Shown in pieces: positions 29,314 to 34,471 of a stretch of DNA of 34,471 nt. Source of the stretch: Pseudarthrobacter siccitolerans (lineage in GTDB: Bacteria; Actinomycetota; Actinomycetes; Actinomycetales; Micrococcaceae); contig NZ_CAQI01000061.1 in NCBI RefSeq assembly GCF_001046895.1, positions 1 through 34,471 on the forward strand, written 5' to 3'. Position numbers and translations under genes: made by a program. The notes under the pieces are model-generated. The model saw nothing but the letters and a program-made list of their open reading frames with translations, was not told the DNA's origin and made no database searches. Positions within the stretch are counted from its first letter, which is position 1, and the number at the start of each line of letters is the position of its first letter.

Positions 29314-30350
29314 AAACCCGCGATATCGCCGCCACCGAGCCCATGACCCTGGCCTTCGAGGTCACGGTCTCCTCCGTGCAGGAACTGAGCCCCAACTTCC
29401 GGCGGATCACCTTCGGCGGGTACTCGCTGCGGGACTTCGGCGTCCACGGCGACACCCTTGACCTCCGGATCAAGCTGATGATCCCGTCGCTCGCTGCTGA
29501 CGGCACGCCGCTTCCCCTGCCGGTCTTCGAGATGGCCGAAGCGGGCTGGTACCGCGAATGGCTGGCCATGGACCCGGCAGTGCGCGGCTCCATGCGCACG
29601 TACACGGTCCGGCAGGCCCGCCTCGACGCCGTGTACCCCGAGATCGACGTGGACTTCGTGATGCACTTCGATGACCACGGTAACGGGGGACCCGCCGCTA
29701 ACTGGGCCCTCAATGCCAAGCCGGGCGACGCGATCACCATCATCGGACCCAACAACCGCGCGGCGCACTGCGTCACGGCCGAAATCTACTCCGGCATTGA
29801 ATGGCGCCCCGGACTGGCGCAGCGCATCCTGCTCGCCGGCGACGAGACCGCCATCCCGGCCATCTCCGCCATCCTGGCAAGCCTGCCCGAATACATGACC
29901 GGCCACGCCTTCCTGGAAGTCCCCGAAGCCGGCGACTTCCTCGAACTGGCCTCACCCGCCGACGTCGAAATCACCTGGCTCGCGCGCGGCGCCTCCATTG
30001 GGCGGTCCCGCCCGCACGGCGAACTGCTCCAGGAAGCCGTGCGCAAGGCAGTGCCGGTGCCCGGCTGGGTTGGCATCAAAGCGGCCGACGGCGGCGCGGG
30101 GCCCGAGCCCGAGGACGTCAACGTGGACGAGGACATCCTCTGGGAGACCCCCGCACGGATGGAAACCGCCGAAATCCAAGCCACCAAAAACCCGGACATG
30201 CCCGCCGGTGCCATGCCCTTCTACGCCTGGATCGCGGGCGAAGCCGGGGTCATCAAGGACATGCGGCGTTACCTCGTGCGCGACGTCGGGATTGACCGGA
30301 AGCAGGTGGCCTTCATGGGCTACTGGCGCCAGGGCAAAGCCGAAGGCTAA
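29310..30350 (+). CDS. siderophore-interacting flavoprotein (ferric-siderophore reductase family)
   Basis: 346 residues from ATG 29310. The FAD-binding barrel has FRRITFGGYSLRDF and the flavin motif RTYTVRQARLD (R-x-Y-T), then VDFVMHFDDHGNGGPAANWA. The NAD(P)H-binding C-domain has ILLAGDETAIPAISAIL and ends with FYAWIAGEAGVIKDMRRYL and VAFMGYWRQGKAEG, the closing signature of the SIP family (ViuB/FscN-type). These enzymes reduce Fe(III) on the imported siderophore to release Fe(II) in the cytoplasm. An Asp/Glu/Pro-rich insertion lies at about residues 255-295. Last gene of the uptake operon, translationally coupled to the ATPase gene. Confidence 0.94.
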   Translation: MKTRDIAATEPMTLAFEVTVSSVQELSPNFRRITFGGYSLRDFGVHGDTLDLRIKLMIPSLAADGTPLPLPVFEMAEAGWYREWLAMDPAVRGSMRTYTVRQARLDAVYPEIDVDFVMHFDDHGNGGPAANWALNAKPGDAITIIGPNNRAAHCVTAEIYSGIEWRPGLAQRILLAGDETAIPAISAILASLPEYMTGHAFLEVPEAGDFLELASPADVEITWLARGASIGRSRPHGELLQEAVRKAVPVPGWVGIKAADGGAGPEPEDVNVDEDILWETPARMETAEIQATKNPDMPAGAMPFYAWIAGEAGVIKDMRRYLVRDVGIDRKQVAFMGYWRQGKAEG

Positions 30351-30377
30351 GCCTCAGATCCTGCGGCCTAATTCCCC

Positions 30378-30505
30378 ACGCTCTATCAGTTAATGTTGCT
30401 TTTTCTGAAACGCTCTCTCACTTCTGGCCGCTTAATCTCCAACGCCAGCTCACTTTTGGTCGCTTAAACTCAGGCGCTCTTGCACTTGCTGTTCATCCCG
30501 GCGTC
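30378..30505 (+). repeat. degenerate 32-bp tandem repeat, four units
   Basis: Units begin at 30378, 30410, 30442 and 30474, exactly 32 bp apart: ACGCTCTATCAG, ACGCTCTCTCAC, ACGCCAGCTCAC, GCGCTCTTGCAC. Units two and three share CACTT(C/T)TGG(C/T)CGCTTAA. A fifth, weaker unit may overlap the end of the flavoprotein gene (from 30346). A related fragment CACTTTTGGGTCGC lies at about 33240-33253. Confidence 0.6.
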
Positions 30506-30541
30506 GTTCCGGCTTTTCCTTGGGCCGCTACTTTTGGGTGC

Positions 30542-31387
30542 GTGGCGCCTGAACCTTTGCTTCCTGAGTCCGGGCGGCGGGTGTTTGTTGCCCTGGGGGA
30601 CTCATTCACTGAAGGTGTGGGGGACCGGGACGAGCGGTTGCCCAACGGAGTCCGCGGCTGGGCCGACAGGGTTGCCGAGAAGCTGGCGAAGGCGCAACCA
30701 GGATGGCGCTATGCCAACCTGGCGATCAGGAGCAAACGGCTCCGGCATGTCATCGGTGAGCAACTGGAACCGGCATTGCGCATGCGGCCCACCCTCGTCA
30801 CGCTCTATGCCGGCGGCAACGACATCCTGGACATGAAGACAGACATGGCCGCGCTCATGGCCGACTACGAGAAGCTCGTCGCACGGCTCGCCGGAACAGG
30901 CGCCACGGTGGTCCTCTTCACCGGCTTTGACGTCAAGGTTTCAGCCCTGCTCGAGCCGCTGAAGAAGCGCAACACCTTCTACAACGAGCGGGTCCGGGCT
31001 ATCGCCGGAAAGTACGGTGCCGTCCTCGTTGATTACTGGTGCCTGGATGCCTTCCATGACCGCCGGATGTGGGACTCGGACCGCCTGCACATGTCCAAAG
31101 CGGGGCACAAGTACCTGGCGGGGCAGGTGTTGGACCAACTCGGTGTCCCACACAGGATCAGGCCCAAGGATTGGGACCCGCCGGCCAGGCTCGGGCTGCG
31201 GGAGTGGGAACGCCGGCAGCGTCGCTGGGTCCACGACTGGGTCCTGCCGTTGTTCGGACGCAAACTGCGGGGCATCACGCTGGGTGATGCACTCACCCCG
31301 CGCTGGCCCGAACCGGTCAAGGTGCCGCGCAAAGGCGGCCTGAAGAAGCTGGCACGGAACCCGGCGAAGGCCCGGCAGGAGTTTTAG
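30542..31387 (+). CDS. SGNH/GDSL-type hydrolase, paralogue 1
   Basis: 281 residues from GTG 30542; no good ribosome binding site, so the start is approximate. The SGNH blocks are intact: nucleophile serine in FVALGDSFTEGVGD (block I), GGND in TLVTLYAGGNDILD (block III), and Asp/His in WDSDRLHMSKAGH (block V). Expected activity is ester hydrolysis or deacetylation of lipids or sugars. No signal peptide, so probably cytoplasmic. The basic C-terminal tail (KVPRKGGLKKLARN) is longer than in the second copy. Closely similar over its first 200 residues to the gene at 32301-33062, from which it is separated by yciI and marR. Confidence 0.9.
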   Translation: MAPEPLLPESGRRVFVALGDSFTEGVGDRDERLPNGVRGWADRVAEKLAKAQPGWRYANLAIRSKRLRHVIGEQLEPALRMRPTLVTLYAGGNDILDMKTDMAALMADYEKLVARLAGTGATVVLFTGFDVKVSALLEPLKKRNTFYNERVRAIAGKYGAVLVDYWCLDAFHDRRMWDSDRLHMSKAGHKYLAGQVLDQLGVPHRIRPKDWDPPARLGLREWERRQRRWVHDWVLPLFGRKLRGITLGDALTPRWPEPVKVPRKGGLKKLARNPAKARQEF

Positions 31388-31397
31388 CTGTCCAGCC

Positions 31398-31685
31398 CTA
31401 GCTGTCCAGCAGGTTCTCAAAACCGGGAGCCACCCGGCCGGCGTGGAACTCCACTACTTCGAAGTCAGCAACGCCGTTGGTGTAAAACGGGTCCTGGGCC
31501 AGGCTGGCGTCGAGGGTGGCACGGTCGGCCCGGGAGAGCAGCAGGCCGCCGGTCCGCGGTACCTTGCGCCCGGCGGCGATGAACACGCCGTCGTCGAAGG
31601 CCTTCTGCAGCCAGGCGATGTGCGCATCGTTGTGGAAGTCCACGATGTCCTGGGGAACCCGGTAGCTCAGTGAGACAACATACAT
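31398..31685 (-). CDS. YciI family protein
   Basis: 95-residue small alpha/beta protein of the YciI/dimeric ferredoxin-like fold: MYVVSLSYRVPQDIVDFHNDAH, the glycine-rich turn FIAAGRKVPRTGGLLLS, DPFYTNGVADFEVVEFHAGR. The conserved histidine (H22) and the DPFYTNGVADFEV segment are the usual signature. Members dimerise; some are dehalogenase-like or accessory enzymes, and most have no known reaction. ATG 31685 has no Shine-Dalgarno. TAGGCT sits six bases upstream, suggesting leaderless expression. Divergent from the marR gene. Confidence 0.88.
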   Translation of the reverse strand: MYVVSLSYRVPQDIVDFHNDAHIAWLQKAFDDGVFIAAGRKVPRTGGLLLSRADRATLDASLAQDPFYTNGVADFEVVEFHAGRVAPGFENLLDS

Positions 31686-31691
31686 GGGCCC

Positions 31692-31697
31692 AGCCTA
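31692..31697 (-). promoter_or_regulatory. -10 box of yciI (TAGGCT), leaderless
   Basis: TAGGCT on the minus strand ends six bases before the yciI ATG, placing transcription start at the A of the start codon. No convincing -35 was found, which is common for actinobacterial promoters. Confidence 0.5.
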
Positions 31698-31736
31698 CCG
31701 GCCCAGCCTGTCCCTACTTGAAGGATCAACCCACCG

Positions 31737-31742
31737 TAGAAT
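31737..31742 (+). promoter_or_regulatory. -10 box of marR (TAGAAT), leaderless
   Basis: TAGAAT (5 of 6 to TATAAT) ends six bases before the marR ATG at 31749 and there is no Shine-Dalgarno. A TTGAAG lies upstream at 31718-31723, but the spacing (13) is too short for a standard pair. Confidence 0.55.
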
Positions 31743-31748
31743 GGACCC

Positions 31749-32237
31749 ATGACCGAACCCCGCTGGCTCACCGCCGACGAACGCCGTGCCTGGCTGGCCC
31801 TGGTAAGTATCAACACGCTGCTGCCCGCGGCCCTCGATACCAAGCTCCACGCAGCGGGGAAACTGTCCCTTTTCGACTACACAGTCCTGGCCATGCTCTC
31901 CGAGGCGGAGGAGCGTTTCCTGCCGATGAGCGAGTTGGCCGCCCGCAGCAGTGCTTCCCTGTCGCGGCTTTCGCATGTGGTGACCAAGCTGCAGAAACGG
32001 GGGTGGGTGGAACGCCGGCCGCACCCGCACGATGCCCGCGTGACAACAGCACACCTCACTGAGGAAGGCATGGCTACCATCGTGGGACTCGCGCCCGGGC
32101 ACGTTGAAACGGTGCGGGATTTGTTCCTTGACGCCCTCACCGAGCAGGACGTCCAGGATCTGGCGCGGATCGGCGAGAAGGTAGTGGGCCGGCTGGACTC
32201 GGACCACTGGATCTTGCGGGAGACCCCAGGCGCGTAG
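31749..32237 (+). CDS. MarR-family transcriptional regulator
   Basis: 162 residues. Winged helix: LSLFDYTVLAMLSEAEERFL, recognition helix SELAARSSASLSRLSHVVTKL, then the wing KRGWVERRPHPHDARVTTAHLTEEG shown in parts (GWVERRPHPHDAR, AHLTEEG), with the conserved Asp-x-Arg of MarR. N- and C-terminal helices would form the dimer. MarR proteins often repress a divergent or adjacent gene; here the candidates are yciI (divergent, 63 bp away) and the downstream hydrolase. ATG 31749 is probably the first base of the transcript. The effector is unknown. Confidence 0.92.
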   Translation: MTEPRWLTADERRAWLALVSINTLLPAALDTKLHAAGKLSLFDYTVLAMLSEAEERFLPMSELAARSSASLSRLSHVVTKLQKRGWVERRPHPHDARVTTAHLTEEGMATIVGLAPGHVETVRDLFLDALTEQDVQDLARIGEKVVGRLDSDHWILRETPGA

Positions 32238-32300
32238 CCTGCCAACCAGGGAACCCTGGGGAACTTGGTTGCCCCCAGCAACGGGTGGCAAACTGGCCAG

Positions 32301-33062
32301 ATGGATTTCACAACCCGGTTCGTTGCCCTTGGTGACTCCTTCACCGAAGGCGTGGGCGACGACGATCCCACCCGCCCCAACGGCGTCCGCGGCTGGGCAG
32401 ACCGCGTAGCTGAGCAACTCGGCGCCCCGGATCCGGGCTTCGGGTATGCCAACCTCGCCATCCGCGGCAGGAAGCTCCGCCAGATCCTCGCTGAGCAGGT
32501 GGACGCCGCCGTCGAGCTCAAGCCCACGCTCGTGAGCATTTACGCCGGAGCCAACGACATCCTCCGGCCCCGGATCGACATTGACGACCTTCTGGTGGAG
32601 TACGACGACGCCGTCGCCAAACTGCGCGCCACCGGTGCCACAGTGCTGATGTTTACCGGCTTCGATGCCCGCGGCTCGAAGGTGTTCAGCACCATGCGGG
32701 GGCGGACCGCCATCTACAACGAACTGGTGCGCGGCATCGCCGGAGACCATGGCGCCCTGCTGGTGGATTACTGGCGCTTCAGCGAGTACTACGACTGGGG
32801 CATGTGGGCGCAGGACCGCATGCACATGTCCGCTGCCGGCCACGCGAACATGGCCAGGCGCGTGCTGGACGTACTGGAACACGACCACTCCATCGACGTC
32901 CCGCCCATGACCCCTGTTCCCGAGCTGAGCGGACTCGACGCCATCCGCGCGAACGCCCGCTGGTTCCGTGAGTACGCCGGTCCGTGGGTTGTCCGGCGCG
33001 TCACCGGAAAGTCCTCCGGAGACGGCCTGCAGCCGAGGTATCCGCAGCTGACCCGCCTCTAA
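32301..33062 (+). CDS. SGNH/GDSL-type hydrolase, paralogue 2
   Basis: 253 residues from ATG 32301. A GTG-type extension to 32265 is possible but non-conserved. FVALGDSFTEGVGDDDPTRP holds the nucleophile serine, NGVRGWADRVAEQLG follows, GANDI gives block III, and AQDRMHMSAAGHANM gives the Asp/His block. It shares long near-identical runs with the first copy (ALGDSFTEGVGD, NGVRGWADRVAE, YANLAIR, LFTGFD/MFTGFD), so the two arose by duplication. The C-terminal third differs. Substrate is unknown; lack of a signal peptide suggests a cytoplasmic esterase or deacetylase. Confidence 0.9.
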   Translation: MDFTTRFVALGDSFTEGVGDDDPTRPNGVRGWADRVAEQLGAPDPGFGYANLAIRGRKLRQILAEQVDAAVELKPTLVSIYAGANDILRPRIDIDDLLVEYDDAVAKLRATGATVLMFTGFDARGSKVFSTMRGRTAIYNELVRGIAGDHGALLVDYWRFSEYYDWGMWAQDRMHMSAAGHANMARRVLDVLEHDHSIDVPPMTPVPELSGLDAIRANARWFREYAGPWVVRRVTGKSSGDGLQPRYPQLTRL

Positions 33063-33316
33063 CGGAAGCGGCCGCTTATACACCCTCAGGCGCCGGATTG
33101 GTCTTTAATTGCGTGAACTCGTAGACTTGGTAGGCGCTAAGTGCGCGGAGCGTGCGCAATTGCTCCGGTTGCCCGGTAATTTCTCCAGGGCGGCCGGTAG
33201 TTAGGGGCTCAAGTTGCGTGACTAACCGTTGCCCTTCTTCACTTTTGGGTCGCCCTTAGCAGCATGGTCCAGCAGCAGATATGCGGATCATTACTTTCAA
33301 TTCTTGAGGAGAAGTC
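33063..33316 (+). promoter_or_regulatory. leader/promoter region of the rpmB-rpmG-rpsN operon (no gene)
   Basis: No coding potential. It contains a fragment of the 32-bp repeat family (about 33240-33253), a GCGCAATTGC palindrome-like segment near 33155-33165, and GAGGAGA before the rpmB ATG. A Zur site is expected from the gene set. The only partial candidate is around GATCATTACTTTCAAT (33286-33301), which has an ATCATT core but a poor left arm, so I do not call it. Confidence 0.4.
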
Positions 33317-33553
33317 ATGGCAGCACACTGCCAAGTGACCGGGGCCGAGCCGGGCTTTGGGCACAGCATTTCGCACTCGCACCGCCGCAACAAGCGTCGG
33401 TTCGATCCGAACATTCAGAAGAAGCGCTACTGGGTTCCGTCCCTGCGCCGTAATGTCACGCTGCAGGTATCTGCAAAGGGCATCAAGACCATCGACGTAC
33501 GCGGCATCGACGTTGTCGTCGCCGACATTCTCGCTCGTGGGGTGAAGCTCTAG
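33317..33553 (+). CDS. rpmB: 50S ribosomal protein L28, zinc-independent paralogue
   Basis: 78 residues from ATG 33317, preceded by GAGGAGAAG. The family signature CQVTGAEPGFGHSISHSHRR and KRRFDPNIQKKRYWVPS is clear. Only one cysteine is present; the zinc-binding form in actinobacteria carries two CxxC pairs, so this is the C-minus type. The TAG stop shares its last base with the GTG of rpmG. It forms an operon with L33 and S14 of the same zinc-free kind, the arrangement that Zur derepresses during zinc shortage in other actinobacteria. Confidence 0.96.
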   Translation: MAAHCQVTGAEPGFGHSISHSHRRNKRRFDPNIQKKRYWVPSLRRNVTLQVSAKGIKTIDVRGIDVVVADILARGVKL

Positions 33554-33720
33554 TGGCTAAGGACAAGGACGTACGTCCGATCATCAAGCTCAAGTCGACC
33601 GCGGGCACGGGTTACACCTATGTAACCCGCAAGAACCGTCGTAACGACCCGGACCGCATGGTTCTGAAGAAGTACGACCCCAAGATCCGCCAGCACGTCG
33701 AATTCCGAGAGGAGCGCTAA
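33553..33720 (+). CDS. rpmG: 50S ribosomal protein L33, zinc-independent paralogue
   Basis: A 55-codon gene starting at GTG 33553, which overlaps the rpmB stop by one base. The product begins MAKDKDVRPIIKLKSTAGTG, continues YTYVTRKNRRNDPDRMVLKK and ends RQHVEFREER. It has no cysteine, whereas zinc-binding L33 has two CxxC pairs, so it is the C-minus form. It stops two bases before the rpsN ATG. Confidence 0.96.
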   Translation: MAKDKDVRPIIKLKSTAGTGYTYVTRKNRRNDPDRMVLKKYDPKIRQHVEFREER

Positions 33721-33722
33721 AC

Positions 33723-34028
33723 ATGGCTAAGAAGTCCAAGATTGCTCGCAACGAGCAGCGCAAGGTCATCGTTGAGCGTTACGCTGCAAAGCGCCTCGAG
33801 CTGAAGAAGACCCTGGTTGACGAAAACGCAACCGACGAAGCACGCGAAGCAGCCCGCCTGGGCCTGCAGAAGTTGCCCCGCAACGCGTCCCCGATCCGTC
33901 TGCGTAACCGCGACATCATCGACGGCCGCCCCCGCGGTACCTTCCAGAAGTTCGGTATCTCCCGCGTCCGCTTCCGCGACATGGCACACAAGGGCGAACT
34001 CCCGGGCATCACCAAGTCTTCCTGGTAA
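33723..34028 (+). CDS. rpsN: 30S ribosomal protein S14, long zinc-independent type
   Basis: 101 residues, MAKKSKIARNEQRKVIVERY at the start and LRNRDIIDGRPRGTFQKFGI, then SRVRFRDMAHKGELPGITKSSW at the end (shown in parts: SRVRFRDMAHKGELPG, ITKSSW). No cysteine. Actinobacteria normally carry a 61-residue zinc-finger S14 in the main ribosomal operon; this long form is the alternative that replaces it when zinc is scarce. ATG 33723 follows the rpmG stop by two bases, with GAGGAGCG upstream. The terminator downstream closes the operon. Confidence 0.96.
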   Translation: MAKKSKIARNEQRKVIVERYAAKRLELKKTLVDENATDEAREAARLGLQKLPRNASPIRLRNRDIIDGRPRGTFQKFGISRVRFRDMAHKGELPGITKSSW

Positions 34029-34056
34029 TCCAGCCCCGCTGATACCAGCTGCTTGA

Positions 34057-34092
34057 GAAGGGCCGGCAACCTCACGGTTGCCGGCCCTTCTG
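34057..34092. terminator. intrinsic-type terminator of the ribosomal protein operon
   Basis: A perfect 16-bp stem (34057-34072 with 34077-34092) around a TCAC loop, 29 bases after the rpsN stop. It begins AGAAGGGCCGGCAACC. Only a short T-rich stretch (GCCGTTTAG) follows, so it may act partly as a factor-independent terminator and partly as an mRNA end. Confidence 0.85.
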
Positions 34093-34266
34093 CCGTTTAG
34101 CCACCGGGCGTCGCGGCTTCCCCACCAACCCGCTGATTGGGCCTGGCGGAATCCGGACAGTGGTGCAGCACACAGGGAAGAAGCACGACGGCGGATGGCT
34201 GCTGGAGTGCCGTAGTCCGGCTTTTGGCGCTGAATCCCGGGCCCCAGGGCCCCTTCGGGAGGGGAT

Positions 34267-34295
34267 TTGCGGTGGCGCCTGTGGAGGTGTATTGT
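34267..34295 (+). promoter_or_regulatory. promoter-like sequence TTGCGG-N17-TATTGT
   Basis: TTGCGG (34267-34272) and TATTGT (34290-34295) are exactly 17 bases apart. The next ~175 bases show no open reading frame with a ribosome binding site, so the transcript would start with a long leader or a non-coding RNA. Confidence 0.45.
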
Positions 34296-34419
34296 TTTCT
34301 AAGTCGCCGCGAGGGAGACAGCGAAGAGCTGGTTACCGCGGGCGGCCAAAACCCCCAAATAAAGACCAAATCTGGCAGGGCCTTTGTGGACCGCAGAAGA
34401 GGTGGGGACGACCTTCCCG

Positions 34420-34453
34420 CCGATGAAAATCCTGGAACACGGATTTGCATCGG
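34420..34453 (+). ncRNA. strong RNA hairpin at the window edge, unidentified RNA or leader
   Basis: CCGATG-A-AAATCC (34420-34432) pairs with GGATTT-G-CATCGG (34441-34453): twelve pairs with one A/G mismatch, loop TGGAACAC. Outside it CCCGCC (34416-34421) could alternatively pair with GGCGGG (34457-34462). I do not recognise a known family such as RNase P, tmRNA or a common riboswitch. Confidence 0.3.
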
Positions 34454-34471
34454 AGCGGCGGGTCGGGTAAG

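Larger units (their letters stand above)
34093..34471. other. no convincing gene; possible structured RNA or leader running off the edge
   Basis: Frames present here (for example minus 34097-34450) have no ribosome binding site, no domain and an unnatural composition. The stretch does contain a GC-rich hairpin region (AATCCC 34233-34238 pairing with GGGATT 34262-34267), a promoter-like pair, and a strong interrupted stem near the edge, listed separately. Confidence 0.4.

Noticed and set aside
30346..30505. CRISPR array
   Set aside because: The 32-bp period is contiguous repeat with drift and no unique spacers, and there are no cas genes in the window.
31695..33083. A 462-codon minus-strand frame opposite marR and the second SGNH hydrolase
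   Set aside because: Covers two well-supported plus-strand genes and has no domain; shadow.
33280..33305. Zur box upstream of rpmB
   Set aside because: Only a partial ATCATT core and one plausible arm (TTTCAAT). The other arm does not match, so the site is not called despite the expected regulation.
34097..34450. Possible 117-residue minus-strand gene at the right edge
   Set aside because: No start signal and Ser/Pro/Arg-rich shadow composition; the region looks non-coding.

Overview
The window is high-GC, densely packed DNA with many GTG starts and 4-bp ATGA/GTGA gene overlaps. Its gene families include DUF222/HNH (13E12-type), an FBP_C zinc-finger protein, a cysteine-free L33 with a 101-residue S14, and a DtxR/IdeR-like iron box. 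Together these point to an actinobacterium, most likely Arthrobacter/Pseudarthrobacter-like (Micrococcaceae). That assignment is inference from gene content and style; no database was consulted.

Layout. 1-2052 (minus) is an aspartate/asparagine catabolic operon: FadR-type GntR regulator, metal-site asparaginase, then aspA running off the left edge. It is read from a clear promoter that appears to give a leaderless GTG start. 2094-3706 (plus) is a hipBA toxin-antitoxin-type pair behind two identical 17-bp repeats; hipB seems to begin with ATC. 3716-6822 (minus) holds an alpha/alpha-toroid protein, a uracil-DNA-glycosylase-like protein and a DUF222/HNH nuclease. 6873-7451 (plus) is a GIY-YIG-like protein preceded by two perfect DnaA-box-like 9-mers. 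7491-12523 (minus) carries an amidohydrolase, an S4 protein, a sulfite-oxidase-fold molybdoenzyme, an NmrA-like SDR and an aldo/keto reductase. 12551-17214 mixes small membrane proteins, a YchJ protein and a long acyl-CoA dehydrogenase.

17444-23390 (plus) is the most interesting block: an SMC-type jetA-jetB-jetC (MksF-MksE-MksB) operon without the Wadjet nuclease gene jetD. jetB carries two in-frame copies of a 24-bp repeat. A lipoprotein gene follows, ending at a strong terminator, with a convergent FBP_C gene.

25143-30350 (plus) is a five-gene ferric-siderophore uptake operon: iron box, binding protein, two FecCD permeases, ATPase and siderophore-interacting flavoprotein. Next come a degenerate 32-bp tandem repeat and two paralogous SGNH/GDSL hydrolases flanking a divergent yciI-marR pair whose transcripts both look leaderless. 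33317-34028 encodes the zinc-independent ribosomal protein set L28-L33-S14, closed by a 16-bp perfect hairpin. The last 380 bases contain no convincing gene. They do contain a good promoter and a strong RNA hairpin, so a non-coding RNA or long leader may start there and continue past the window.
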